DNA of 64,000 nt from Maribacter arcticus (GTDB taxonomy: Bacteria; Bacteroidota; Bacteroidia; Flavobacteriales; Flavobacteriaceae): positions 124,001 to 188,000 of the forward strand of contig NZ_FUYL01000006.1 of assembly GCF_900167935.1 (NCBI RefSeq), given 5' to 3'. Position 1 is the first letter of the stretch. Every line of letters begins with the position of its first letter. Shown here piece by piece: positions 52,538 to 61,517 of this stretch. A model generated the notes under the pieces. It was not told the origin of the DNA. It was given only the letters and a program-made list of their open reading frames with translations, and did no database searches. A program made the translations under genes and the position numbers.

Positions 52538-55500
52538 ATGAGAATTCGAACAAAACTTCAAATTGCCTTTATTACTACAGCTAGTATCGTTGCAGTAAGT
52601 ATATTGAGTGTCTCTTACTTTTCTATGCTAACACATTTTGAGCAACAAGAAGGAAAACGACTCAAATTGAATGTGGTTCAAACGGCAAAAGCTATTGATT
52701 ATTTTATGTTTAATAGAGTAGCAGACTTTAATGTTTTAAGCAATAACCCCTTATTTAGTACAAGTTCTAATGATATTATTTCTGATTATTTATTAAGAGT
52801 TGTAAATCAATATCCATTTTATGAAGACCTCTTTTTTGTAAATAAAAATGGAATCATCCTTTCTTCATCAAACAAGGAATTAATTGGAGCAAATATGTTA
52901 CAATTAGAGCCAGATATAGAAGATGAATTCAATAAAACAATAAGCGGAGGACCTAACGATGTGTTTATTTCAGATGTATCTAATATTTCGCAAAAAGAAA
53001 TTGAGGAAAACGCTGTTTTAGATCTCGAATTATTGAGTGATGTAATAGACTTAAATGAAAATGTAGTTGGCGTATTAGTAGGTTCCATCAATATTCAAAT
53101 CCTAAGTGAATTGATTTTTGAAATTGATGACAAAATATTTGATAATGAAAATACATATTTAGTAAACGACAAGGGTATTGTACTAATATCTGGAAATAAG
53201 GAGGTCGAAATTTTACAGCAACATCCTGATTTATTTCTAAAAGAGTTACAACAGAAAATTGAAAACGGCGAAAACGGCTTTTACATATATAAAAATACAA
53301 TAGACATAAAAATTATCTCAGGCTATGCAGATCTTTCAGAATATGGCGCTGAACGGGTTGGTAATTGGTCCTTGCTGTCAACAACGCCATATAATAAGGT
53401 AATGCAGCCAATTTATAACATGATTTATAAGGCCTTCTTTATTTTTCTATTTATAATTTTAGCCCTATTCGTATTACTAATTATTTTTTCTGGCACATTC
53501 TCGAAACCAATAGTTGAGCTAGAGAAAGCGGTATCTGATTTTGGTATTAGTGGCAAACCATTAAATTTAAAGAGTACTAATAAAGACGAAATAGGAAGCC
53601 TATACGAGTCATTTAATATAATGACAGAAAACTTGTATGAGTTATCAAAGAAAAGAGACAGCGCTGAACATAAATTAATTTTAGCCAAAGTAAAAGCAGA
53701 AGAGAGTGAAAATCATTTAAGAACAATTTTAGAAACTGAACCAGAATGTATAAAACAACTGGATGCAAAGGGGGAATTGATTTACATGAATCCTGCGGGT
53801 TTAGCAATGATAGAAGCCGATAATCTAGATATGGTAAAAGGCCAATCTATGATAGGCCTTATAACCCGTAACCACCAACGAGCTTTTAAGAAGCTTACAA
53901 ATGAAGTTTTTAATGGTAATTCTGGACAACTTAAATTTGAAATAAAAGGACTTAAGGGCACCACCAGATGGCTTGAAACACTTGCTGTGCCATTTAAAGA
54001 TGCAGAAGGAAACATTATTTCATTACTCGGGGTTACAAGAGATATAACAGAACATAAAAAAGCGGAAGAAACTATTAAGGAAAGCGAAGAAAGATTTGCT
54101 GCCATATTTAAAGCAGCACCTGGGTCAATTATATTAACGTCCTTATCAGATGAGAAAATCGTTGAGGTTAATGATAATTTTTCAATAATAACAGGTTATA
54201 GTCGCGAAGAAGCAATAGGAGAGACAATAAAAGATTTAAATATGTGGACAAACCCTGCATCAAGGGTGCGTTTTTTAGAATCGATAGAGAAAAATGGATT
54301 TGTACATGATTTAGAAGCAGATGTAAATCACAAATCTGGCATTATCTTAAATGGGTTAGTCTCAGCTCAAGTAATCACTATATCAGAAAAAAAATACCTG
54401 CTTGGTGTTTTCAATGATATAACTGAGCGAAAGAAAATAGAGGAAGAAATTAGGTCGGCACATCAACGACTAACTACGCATTTAAACAATTCTCCACTAG
54501 CCATAATTGAATGGGATAAAAATTTCATCATCCGCAATTGGTCGGTTCAAGCAAAAAATATATTCGGTTGGGAAGCATCTGAAGCGGTAGGAAAACATTT
54601 TAATGACCTGAATTTGATTTATGAAGAAGATGGTGCGATAACTGCAATTATTGCTGAAGATTTAATGCTTGGTAAGGTAAAAAGTAATAGAAATATTAAC
54701 CGCAATTACACCAAAAGTAAAAAAGTGATTTATTGTGAATGGTATAATTCTGTTTTACAATCGGCAGATGCTGAAATAGAAACAATTTTTTCATTAGTAC
54801 AAGATGTAACGGATCGTAAAAACGCAGAGATTGAATTAGCAAAACATAGAAATAACTTAGAAAGGTTGGTTGAGCTCAGAACAAATCAATTCGAAAAAGA
54901 AAAAATAAAAGCACAATCTGCCGATTTAATGAAGTCTGCATTTTTAGCAACCATGTCACATGAATTAAGAACACCTATGAACTCTATTATTGGTTTTACA
55001 GGTATTCTATTAAAAGAATTAGCTGGGCCTTTAAATAATGAGCAAAGAAGGCAATTAGGCATGGTTAAAAACAGTGGACAACATTTATTGGGCTTAATTA
55101 ATGATGTTTTAGATATTTCTAAAATTGAAGCTGGCAAATTAAAAGTTTCTATTTATTATTTTAATTATTTAACAACGTTAGAAAAAACAATTGATTTCTT
55201 ATTACCGCAAGCAGCTAAAAAAGAACTTCAAATACGTTCAGAAATTTCTGAACTTAATATAATTTTAAATAGTGATGAGCGAAGAGTAGAACAAGTATTA
55301 CTCAATTTGCTCTCAAATGCTATTAAGTTTTCTAACCATGGTACAATTACAATAAAAGTAGATATTGTTGATGGGTTAGTCGTAACACAAGTAATCGACC
55401 AAGGCATTGGTATGAGTAAAAAGGATCTTAATAAATTATTTATGCCATTTATTCAACTCGATGGAGGGTTAAGTAGAACTCATGAAGGTACAGGGCTAGG

Positions 55501-55621
55501 TTTAGCAATTTGTAAAAGTTTAATAGAAAAATTAGGAGGTACAATACAAGTACAAAGTAAAGTAGGTAAAGGAAGCAATTTCACTTTTACATTACCACTA
55601 GAATATGTTAATCAAGTGTAA
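52538..55621 (+). CDS. dCache-HAMP-multi-PAS histidine kinase
   Basis: The 1027-residue protein has TM1 near 10-30, an extracytoplasmic Cache-like sensor at about 33-285, TM2 near 290-312 and HAMP near 313-370. Three PAS domains follow at about 395-510, 515-640 and 645-765. HisKA has S-H-E-L-R-T-P near 806 and HATPase has G-T-G-L-G-L-A-I near 990. Cache sensors usually bind small ligands outside the cell, so this kinase probably integrates an external ligand with cytosolic PAS signals. It starts 3 nt after the previous kinase stop. The catalytic part duplicates that of its neighbour, suggesting both feed the same regulator. Confidence 0.9.
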   Translation: MRIRTKLQIAFITTASIVAVSILSVSYFSMLTHFEQQEGKRLKLNVVQTAKAIDYFMFNRVADFNVLSNNPLFSTSSNDIISDYLLRVVNQYPFYEDLFFVNKNGIILSSSNKELIGANMLQLEPDIEDEFNKTISGGPNDVFISDVSNISQKEIEENAVLDLELLSDVIDLNENVVGVLVGSINIQILSELIFEIDDKIFDNENTYLVNDKGIVLISGNKEVEILQQHPDLFLKELQQKIENGENGFYIYKNTIDIKIISGYADLSEYGAERVGNWSLLSTTPYNKVMQPIYNMIYKAFFIFLFIILALFVLLIIFSGTFSKPIVELEKAVSDFGISGKPLNLKSTNKDEIGSLYESFNIMTENLYELSKKRDSAEHKLILAKVKAEESENHLRTILETEPECIKQLDAKGELIYMNPAGLAMIEADNLDMVKGQSMIGLITRNHQRAFKKLTNEVFNGNSGQLKFEIKGLKGTTRWLETLAVPFKDAEGNIISLLGVTRDITEHKKAEETIKESEERFAAIFKAAPGSIILTSLSDEKIVEVNDNFSIITGYSREEAIGETIKDLNMWTNPASRVRFLESIEKNGFVHDLEADVNHKSGIILNGLVSAQVITISEKKYLLGVFNDITERKKIEEEIRSAHQRLTTHLNNSPLAIIEWDKNFIIRNWSVQAKNIFGWEASEAVGKHFNDLNLIYEEDGAITAIIAEDLMLGKVKSNRNINRNYTKSKKVIYCEWYNSVLQSADAEIETIFSLVQDVTDRKNAEIELAKHRNNLERLVELRTNQFEKEKIKAQSADLMKSAFLATMSHELRTPMNSIIGFTGILLKELAGPLNNEQRRQLGMVKNSGQHLLGLINDVLDISKIEAGKLKVSIYYFNYLTTLEKTIDFLLPQAAKKELQIRSEISELNIILNSDERRVEQVLLNLLSNAIKFSNHGTITIKVDIVDGLVVTQVIDQGIGMSKKDLNKLFMPFIQLDGGLSRTHEGTGLGLAICKSLIEKLGGTIQVQSKVGKGSNFTFTLPLEYVNQV
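54824..55600 (+). repeat. Direct repeat copy B: HisKA-HATPase core
   Basis: This is the partner of 51737-52513. The protein copies have equal length and differ at scattered positions only, showing a duplication of just the output half of a kinase and not of a whole gene. Confidence 0.85.
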
Positions 55622-55699
55622 TACATTAAAGGTGTAATGCAAAATTGTTTAGCCAAGTTTAGTATATTTAAGAAATAACATTCTGACAGTAAAATATTT

Positions 55700-56071
55700 A
55701 TGAAAAAAACTATATTAATTATTGAAGATAACGAACAAAATATGTACATGTTATCTTATCTGTTAGAGCAAAGTAATTATACTATTATTAAGGCATATAA
55801 TGGATTAGATGGCTTGAAGTTGGCACATGAAAACCATCCAGAAATTATTTTAATAGATATTCAATTGCCAGATATGGATGGTTATGAAATATGCAATAAA
55901 TTAAGTCATAATGGGCTGCCTAAAAGTACCGTAATTATTGCGGTAACTTCTTACGCTATGGGTGGTGATAAAGAAAAAGCAATAGAAGCAGGTGCAGATG
56001 GCTATTTAGAGAAACCAATAAACCCAGACACTTTTGTAAAGCAAATGGAAAGTATTGTAAATGGAAAATAA
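55700..56071 (+). CDS. Single-domain CheY-like response regulator
   Basis: The 123-residue protein is only a receiver domain: I-I-E-D-N near 7-11, phospho-acceptor Asp in L-I-D-I-Q-L-P-D-M-D-G near 53, Thr/Ser in A-V-T-S-Y near 83 and Lys in L-E-K-P-I near 105. It has no output domain, so it works as a phosphate shuttle, sink or allosteric partner. It lies 3 nt before the sigma-54 activator gene and 78 nt after the second kinase, so it is likely phosphorylated by one or both. Confidence 0.92.
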   Translation: MKKTILIIEDNEQNMYMLSYLLEQSNYTIIKAYNGLDGLKLAHENHPEIILIDIQLPDMDGYEICNKLSHNGLPKSTVIIAVTSYAMGGDKEKAIEAGADGYLEKPINPDTFVKQMESIVNGK

Positions 56072-56074
56072 GGC

Positions 56075-59000
56075 ATGAATAGGAAGACTATTTTAATAGT
56101 AGACGATACTTATGAAAACCTTTACTTGTTAAGAGTTATTCTTGAAGAAGTTGGTTTTGAGGTTATTGAAGCCAAGGATGGAAGTGAAGGGCTTAAAAAA
56201 CTATATGAAAATAGCGCTGTAGACCTTATTATTTCTGATATATTAATGCCTATAATGGATGGGTATTTATTTTGTCAAGCCTGCAAAAAAGAAAAATTAT
56301 TTCAAAATATCCCATTCGTTTTTTATACATCGACCTACACTGAAAAATTAGATGAAGATTTTGCTTTAACACTGGGTGCAGCAAAATTTTTAAGAAAACC
56401 TATAGATCATGATGAAGTACTTTTTACGGTAAACGAAATTATTGGTTCCGTAAAATCTCAAGGAAAATCTCAAGCAGAAAACACTAAAAGTAAACCTATT
56501 TCTGATGGAGAGGTTTTAAGACTTTATAGCGAACGACTTATTCATAAATTAGAGCAAAAGAGCTTAGATCTAGGCATTGAAGTTATAGAACGTAAAAAGG
56601 CGGAGAAATTATTAATTCATAAAAATGAAATTTTAGATTTAATTGCAGTAAACACTCCATTAAACAAGATTTTCGACCAATTACTTTTAAATTATGAAGC
56701 TATACATCCAAGGTGTTTTGGCGCCATAAGTGTACTTAATGAAGATGGTATACACCTAAATTTAGCGGCTGCACCATCATTGCCAAAACCATATAATTTA
56801 GCGATGAAAGAAATTGCTATTGGTAAAAGTGTTGGCTCTTGTGGTACTGCAGCATATACAAAAAAACCCATTATTGTTTCAGATATTGAAAACGATAAGC
56901 GATGGGTGAATTGGAAAGATATTGCATTACAGCACAATTTAATGTCGTGTTGGTCCTTACCTATTCTATCAAAGGATAATGTTGTTTTAGGCACCTTTGC
57001 AATATATAGCGAAACAATAAATACACCTTCTTTAGAAGAAATTCGTGAGCTTAATTTTACAGTGAGTTTAGCAACTATCGCATTAGAAAAAACAAAAATA
57101 GTTGCCGAAATTAAAAAGAAAGATGAATCTTATAAAGCATTAGTCGACCAGGCAAGTGATGCTATTATGACGTATTCTTTAGATGGCACAATACATAATT
57201 ATAATAAGGCCTCTTATACCAATTTAGGATATACCAAAAAAGAGTTTTCAAAATTCAAAATACAAGATTTTCTAGTTGGTGAAATAGTTATTAATCCAGA
57301 CAATCTTAAAAAATTACTTAAAGGTCATGCTATAGTTTTTTTAAGAAAATTTGAATGCAAAGACAATTCTTTAATTGATGTAGAAATCTCTGCCAAACTT
57401 CAAAAAGATAATAAAATTTTAGGGATAGCACGCGATGTTACAGAACGTAATAAAGCAGAAATAGAGTTGAAACTTGCACAAGAATTTACAGACAAGCTTA
57501 TTATGTCGATGCAAGAAGGATTATTGATTATCAATCTAGAAGGTAAAATTAGAATGGTTAATGATTCTACCTGTAGCATGCTTGGCTATTCTAAAGAAGA
57601 GCTTATAGGACTTAATCTTCCTTATCCATTTGCTAAAAAGGAAGATTTTGAGGAAATGTCAAAGACTAAAGATAGACTTGCAAGGGGAGAAGCACCATTT
57701 TTTAAATTTGAGTTTATTAGAAAAAGTGGTGAAAAGTTCTGGGCTTCATTTTTAGCAGGGAATATTAAAAATGATAAAGGAGAGGTTATTGCGATGTTTG
57801 GGACTATTAAAGATATTTCTGAAGAAGAAAAAGCGAAAAATTTACTAATAGAAAACGCAGCTAAATCTAATCAAAAGAAAAATGTAATATTAGAATTATC
57901 TGCTCTTGTTGGTAGTGATTATAAAGCTGCTTTAAGAAAAATAACCATGCTCTCAGCGAAGACATTAAATGTTGCGCGCGTTGGGGTGTGGGTATTCAAC
58001 CAAAATAAAAATGAAATTGAATGTGAAAAATTATTTGATGTAAAAACTCAAAATTTTGAAAGTGGAGCAATACTTAGTGAAATTCAAAATCCAAAATATT
58101 TTGAGGCAATATTTAAAAACAAAATAATAAGCATTAATGATGCTTTAACAGATTCAGTCACAGAAAGCTTTACCGAAAAATATCTTTTGCCTATTGGCAT
58201 TTCTTCTATGATGGACGTCATTATTCAAGTGTCAAATGATTTATATGGTGTTTTGTGTTTTGAACATGTTGGGCCCAAACGAATTTGGAATAGAGATGAA
58301 GAAGAGTTCGCAACCTCTATTGCTAATTTAGTGTCTTTAATGGTAGAGAGTACAGAACGTAAAGTGGCAGAGTCAGAAGCTTTTATGGCCAATGAGCAAC
58401 TTACTATAGCGAATAAAGAACTTAATGTATTAAGAAAGCAATTAGAACAAGAAAATGTATACCTGCGTAACGAGTTAGATTTAGTTTTTAATTACGAAGA
58501 AATGGTGTACGGTAGCGCGGTGTTTAGCGATGTATTGACTGAGGTTGAAAAAGTTGCGCCAACTACAGCTACGGTATTATTATTAGGCGAATCAGGTACA
58601 GGTAAAGAACTATTAGCTAGAGCTGTTCATAATACGAGTTTGCGAAATAATAAACCATTAATTAAGGTGAATTGTTCGGCGATTCCACGAGAGCTTATAG
58701 AAAGTGAATTGTTTGGACATAAAAAAGGATCATTTACAGGGGCATTTAATGACAAAATAGGAAAATTTGAATTAGCGGATGGTGGCACCCTGTTTTTAGA
58801 TGAAATAGGAGAGTTACCTTTAGATATGCAACCTAAACTATTACGTTTTTTACAAGAAGGAGAAATTGAAGTGGTTGGAGGTACAGAAATAAAAAAATTA
58901 GATGTAAGAGTAATAGCTGCAACAAACAAGAATCTTAAAAAAGAAATTGAAAAGAAGCAATTTAGAGAAGACTTATATTTTCGTCTTAATGTTTTTCCAA

Positions 59001-59425
59001 TAGAGGTACCGCCCTTAAGAAAGCGAATAGATGATATTCCTTTATTGGTAGAGCATTTCGTAGATAAGTTTAATAAAGCCTATGGCAAAAGCATAAAATT
59101 CATAACCGATGAGGCGATGAGTAAATTGAAAGGCTATAATTGGCCAGGTAATATTAGAGAACTTGAGAATTTAATAGAACGAGCTGCAATTTTAGCTAAT
59201 AATGATACATTAGTAATTCCGGGTTTTGAATCTACAAATCAAAACACAAAATCAATTAACCATAAAAATTTATCATTAAATGCTATTCAACGTGATCATA
59301 TTATTCAAGTCTTAGAGAAATGTGATTGGAAAATTAGCGGGGTTAATGGAGCTTCTTCTATGCTTGAATTAAAACCTAGTACACTACGCGACAAAATGGC
59401 CAAATTAGGTATTAAAAAATTATAG
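56075..59425 (+). CDS. Multi-sensor sigma-54-dependent activator (REC-GAF-PAS-PAS-GAF-AAA-HTH)
   Basis: The 1116-residue enhancer-binding protein starts with a receiver domain (about 1-125, Asp in I-I-S-D-I-L-M-P). GAF (about 190-345), PAS (350-465), PAS (468-590), GAF (600-765) and a coiled coil follow. The AAA+ domain has Walker A G-E-S-G-T-G-K-E near 838, the sigma-54 contact loop as G-S-F-T-G-A near 886 (canonical G-A-F-T-G-A, Ser for Ala) and Walker B L-F-L-D-E-I near 908. A Fis-type helix-turn-helix (about 1078-1116) ends the protein. It combines phosphorylation input with several small-molecule inputs. Two palindromes directly downstream are candidate binding sites. Confidence 0.92.
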   Translation: MNRKTILIVDDTYENLYLLRVILEEVGFEVIEAKDGSEGLKKLYENSAVDLIISDILMPIMDGYLFCQACKKEKLFQNIPFVFYTSTYTEKLDEDFALTLGAAKFLRKPIDHDEVLFTVNEIIGSVKSQGKSQAENTKSKPISDGEVLRLYSERLIHKLEQKSLDLGIEVIERKKAEKLLIHKNEILDLIAVNTPLNKIFDQLLLNYEAIHPRCFGAISVLNEDGIHLNLAAAPSLPKPYNLAMKEIAIGKSVGSCGTAAYTKKPIIVSDIENDKRWVNWKDIALQHNLMSCWSLPILSKDNVVLGTFAIYSETINTPSLEEIRELNFTVSLATIALEKTKIVAEIKKKDESYKALVDQASDAIMTYSLDGTIHNYNKASYTNLGYTKKEFSKFKIQDFLVGEIVINPDNLKKLLKGHAIVFLRKFECKDNSLIDVEISAKLQKDNKILGIARDVTERNKAEIELKLAQEFTDKLIMSMQEGLLIINLEGKIRMVNDSTCSMLGYSKEELIGLNLPYPFAKKEDFEEMSKTKDRLARGEAPFFKFEFIRKSGEKFWASFLAGNIKNDKGEVIAMFGTIKDISEEEKAKNLLIENAAKSNQKKNVILELSALVGSDYKAALRKITMLSAKTLNVARVGVWVFNQNKNEIECEKLFDVKTQNFESGAILSEIQNPKYFEAIFKNKIISINDALTDSVTESFTEKYLLPIGISSMMDVIIQVSNDLYGVLCFEHVGPKRIWNRDEEEFATSIANLVSLMVESTERKVAESEAFMANEQLTIANKELNVLRKQLEQENVYLRNELDLVFNYEEMVYGSAVFSDVLTEVEKVAPTTATVLLLGESGTGKELLARAVHNTSLRNNKPLIKVNCSAIPRELIESELFGHKKGSFTGAFNDKIGKFELADGGTLFLDEIGELPLDMQPKLLRFLQEGEIEVVGGTEIKKLDVRVIAATNKNLKKEIEKKQFREDLYFRLNVFPIEVPPLRKRIDDIPLLVEHFVDKFNKAYGKSIKFITDEAMSKLKGYNWPGNIRELENLIERAAILANNDTLVIPGFESTNQNTKSINHKNLSLNAIQRDHIIQVLEKCDWKISGVNGASSMLELKPSTLRDKMAKLGIKKL

Positions 59426-59451
59426 CACATGCACGGTATACCGTGCATGTG
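59426..59451. promoter_or_regulatory. Perfect 26-bp palindrome with core ACGGTATACCGT (site 1)
   Basis: The half-site CACATGCACGGTA is followed immediately by its exact reverse complement, centred at 59438.5. The palindrome begins 1 nt after the activator stop codon. It has no T-run behind it, so a terminator role is unlikely. It could be an activator (UAS) binding site. Confidence 0.6.
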
Positions 59452-59457
59452 AGAATT

Positions 59458-59499
59458 TACATCACAAAAATAACGGTATACCGTTATTTTTGTGATGTA
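59458..59499. promoter_or_regulatory. Perfect 42-bp palindrome with core ACGGTATACCGT (site 2)
   Basis: The left half runs 59458-59478 and the right half 59479-59499 with every base paired. The central 12 bp are identical to site 1, while the flanks differ. The centres are 40 bp apart, close to four helical turns. As RNA it would form a very long hairpin with an internal U5, so partial terminator activity cannot be excluded. Confidence 0.6.
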
Positions 59500-59573
59500 T
59501 GAAATTTCGTTTTAAATCTGTAAACGTCACATATACAGGTACTTGTAATTTTTAATTATGCCGTAATTTAATC

Positions 59574-59589
59574 TGGCATAGCTATTGGC
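59574..59589 (+). promoter_or_regulatory. Candidate sigma-54 (-24/-12) promoter
   Basis: TGGCATAGCTATTGGC resembles TGGCACG-N4-TTGC: TGGCA and TTG match with correct 12-bp offset between the -24 GG (59575-59576) and the -12 position (59587-59588), which reads GG instead of GC. The start would be near 59600, 13 nt before the preferred ATG at 59613. Palindromes 1 and 2 then centre at about -162 and -122. Confidence 0.4.
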
Positions 59590-59612
59590 TTATGTTTTTC
59601 AAAGGAAGTATA

Positions 59613-60011
59613 ATGGAAAACATAATTACATATGAACATGCAACTTTATGGACGGATACTAATGGAATCCTTTTTTGTAAGATAAATAATTTAGATGCTC
59701 ACAATAAATTAGATTTTAAAAGTGCACAACTTTACTTAGAGGCAATCATAAAATTAACGAACGGAGTGCCAATGCCTTTTCTTATAGATTTAAGAGATAC
59801 TAAAGGTACCTTCTCAATTGCTGCTGCACAGTTATTATCAAAAAAATTTAATACCCTGCCACTTGTAGTTTCCACAGCATATGTAGTGAATTCTCTCTCT
59901 ATAAATTTGTTGATTCAATCATATAAAAGAATATATGATACCAAGATACCTTTTGAAATATTTAAGGATATGACATCGGCTAAAAATTATTGTCTAAAAT
60001 ATATGAATTAA
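59613..60011 (+). CDS. STAS/SpoIIAA-like protein (DUF7793-like)
   Basis: Of two in-frame ATGs, 59613 is preferred because AAGGAAG lies 5 nt before it, a rare clear Shine-Dalgarno here; the ATG at 59592 would overlap the putative -12 region. The 132-residue product has no membrane segment. The pattern P-F-L-I-D-L-R-D-T-K-G-T-F near 58-70, V-V-S-T-A-Y-V-V-N-S-L-S and F-E-I-F-K-D-M-T-S-A-K-N-Y-C fits a SpoIIAA/STAS-like fold family common in Bacteroidota. It is co-oriented with the kinase 3 nt downstream, so it may modulate it. The function is unproven. Confidence 0.65.
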   Translation: MENIITYEHATLWTDTNGILFCKINNLDAHNKLDFKSAQLYLEAIIKLTNGVPMPFLIDLRDTKGTFSIAAAQLLSKKFNTLPLVVSTAYVVNSLSINLLIQSYKRIYDTKIPFEIFKDMTSAKNYCLKYMN

Positions 60012-60014
60012 TGT

Positions 60015-61502
60015 ATGAAAGCATTAAAGCACTTTTGGTTGGATAAAACTAATGAGATAGTAGAGAGTAGTAAGAGTATTCTTAATACAAATTCTATATA
60101 TACGATTACAGATTCAAAAGGTATCATCGAATATGCCAATGATAATTTTTGTAAAATTTTAGATTGTAATGTTAATACCATAATTGGTGAGAGACATGAA
60201 TTAATGAATTCAGAATTTCAATCAATAGAGGAAAATGAAAATTTATGGAGTACCCTTAAAGAGGGAGAAGAATGGCGTGGAGTTTTAACGGATAAATTAA
60301 AAAACGGAGAATCGATTAGTTTAAAAACCACAATTTTTCCAATAAAATATGGGAATCAAAATAAATTCAAATTTCTAAGTATTTATGAAGACATATCTAA
60401 ATGTATGACATTAAATCAAAAAATTGATAAGGATGAAGCCCTGTACAAATTTATTTATAAGTCCATTAAAATAGGAATCATTATAGTTACCGACGATAAT
60501 GGATCTATTATAAAATGGAACGAAGGGGCTGAAAAAGCTTTTGGTTATTCTGAATTTGAAATTCTTGGTCAACATTTTTCAGTTTTAATGATTGAAAAAC
60601 ATAAAAACTCAAAAATTTCAGATCTTTTAGGATTATTGAAACGATATAAAACAGTTAAAAAAAGTGAGGTTCTTGAATTAAAATGTTTAAATAAACAAGG
60701 AGAGGAGTTTTCAGTTGAATTAATCGTTAATAAATGGGATATAGAAGGTAAGAGGTATACTATCTTAAAGATGTTAGATATAACCAAACGTGTTACATTT
60801 CAAAATAAATTAAAACAGAAAACCAAAGAATTAGAATTGTTTTTCTATCGTTCTGCACATGATCTAAATGCTCCATTCTCTTCAGCGCAAGGTTTAATTA
60901 ATCTTATAAAAGAGGAGGAGTCTATTGAAAAAATACAGATTTTAATAGAAATGCTCGAGAAAACTATAAACCATGCAAAAGTATTTTCAGATGGTCTTTC
61001 AAATGCTTCTCTAATTTCTAAGTTATCTAATGAGCTTAAAATTATAGACTTTCCTACACTAGTTGATGACGTTTTGAAAATGCTTAAAAGGGAAAGCAAA
61101 TTTGAAAACATAAAGTTCAATGTTGATATTGAAAACTGCCATAGTTTTAAGTCTAACCCTGATTTACTTTTAGTAGTATTTAAAAATTTAATACAAAATG
61201 CGATAAAATATTCCTATGTACAATCAGAATGTCATGCCCCATTTATAGATATAAAAGTAACATCATCAGATAATGAGGTAGTGATACTTATTGGTGATAA
61301 TGGAAAAGGTATTGCTAAAAAAGAGCTAAATAAAATATTCAAATTATACTATAGAACTGAGGCGGAACATTGCCTAGGAACAAACGGGTTAGGGTTGTAT
61401 ATAGTTAAAAACATAGTAGAAAGTTTAAATGGAAAAATTAAAGTTGAAAGTGAAATTAATAAAGGAGCTTGTTTTGTAATTAAAATTCCTAGAACTATTT
61501 AA
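60015..61502 (+). CDS. Soluble PAS-PAS histidine kinase
   Basis: The 495-residue protein has no transmembrane helix. PAS domains lie at about 20-140 and 145-265. The dimerisation region has the phospho-His in Y-R-S-A-H-D-L-N-A-P-F near 281, a HisKA variant frequent in Bacteroidota, and HATPase has N-L-I-Q-N-A-I-K-Y near 394, D-N-G-K-G-I near 426 and G-T-N-G-L-G-L-Y-I-V near 455. The cytosolic location means it reads an internal cue, such as redox, light or a metabolite. It is followed 15 nt later by its likely receiver protein. Confidence 0.88.
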   Translation: MKALKHFWLDKTNEIVESSKSILNTNSIYTITDSKGIIEYANDNFCKILDCNVNTIIGERHELMNSEFQSIEENENLWSTLKEGEEWRGVLTDKLKNGESISLKTTIFPIKYGNQNKFKFLSIYEDISKCMTLNQKIDKDEALYKFIYKSIKIGIIIVTDDNGSIIKWNEGAEKAFGYSEFEILGQHFSVLMIEKHKNSKISDLLGLLKRYKTVKKSEVLELKCLNKQGEEFSVELIVNKWDIEGKRYTILKMLDITKRVTFQNKLKQKTKELELFFYRSAHDLNAPFSSAQGLINLIKEEESIEKIQILIEMLEKTINHAKVFSDGLSNASLISKLSNELKIIDFPTLVDDVLKMLKRESKFENIKFNVDIENCHSFKSNPDLLLVVFKNLIQNAIKYSYVQSECHAPFIDIKVTSSDNEVVILIGDNGKGIAKKELNKIFKLYYRTEAEHCLGTNGLGLYIVKNIVESLNGKIKVESEINKGACFVIKIPRTI

Positions 61503-61517
61503 AAAAAAATATTACTG

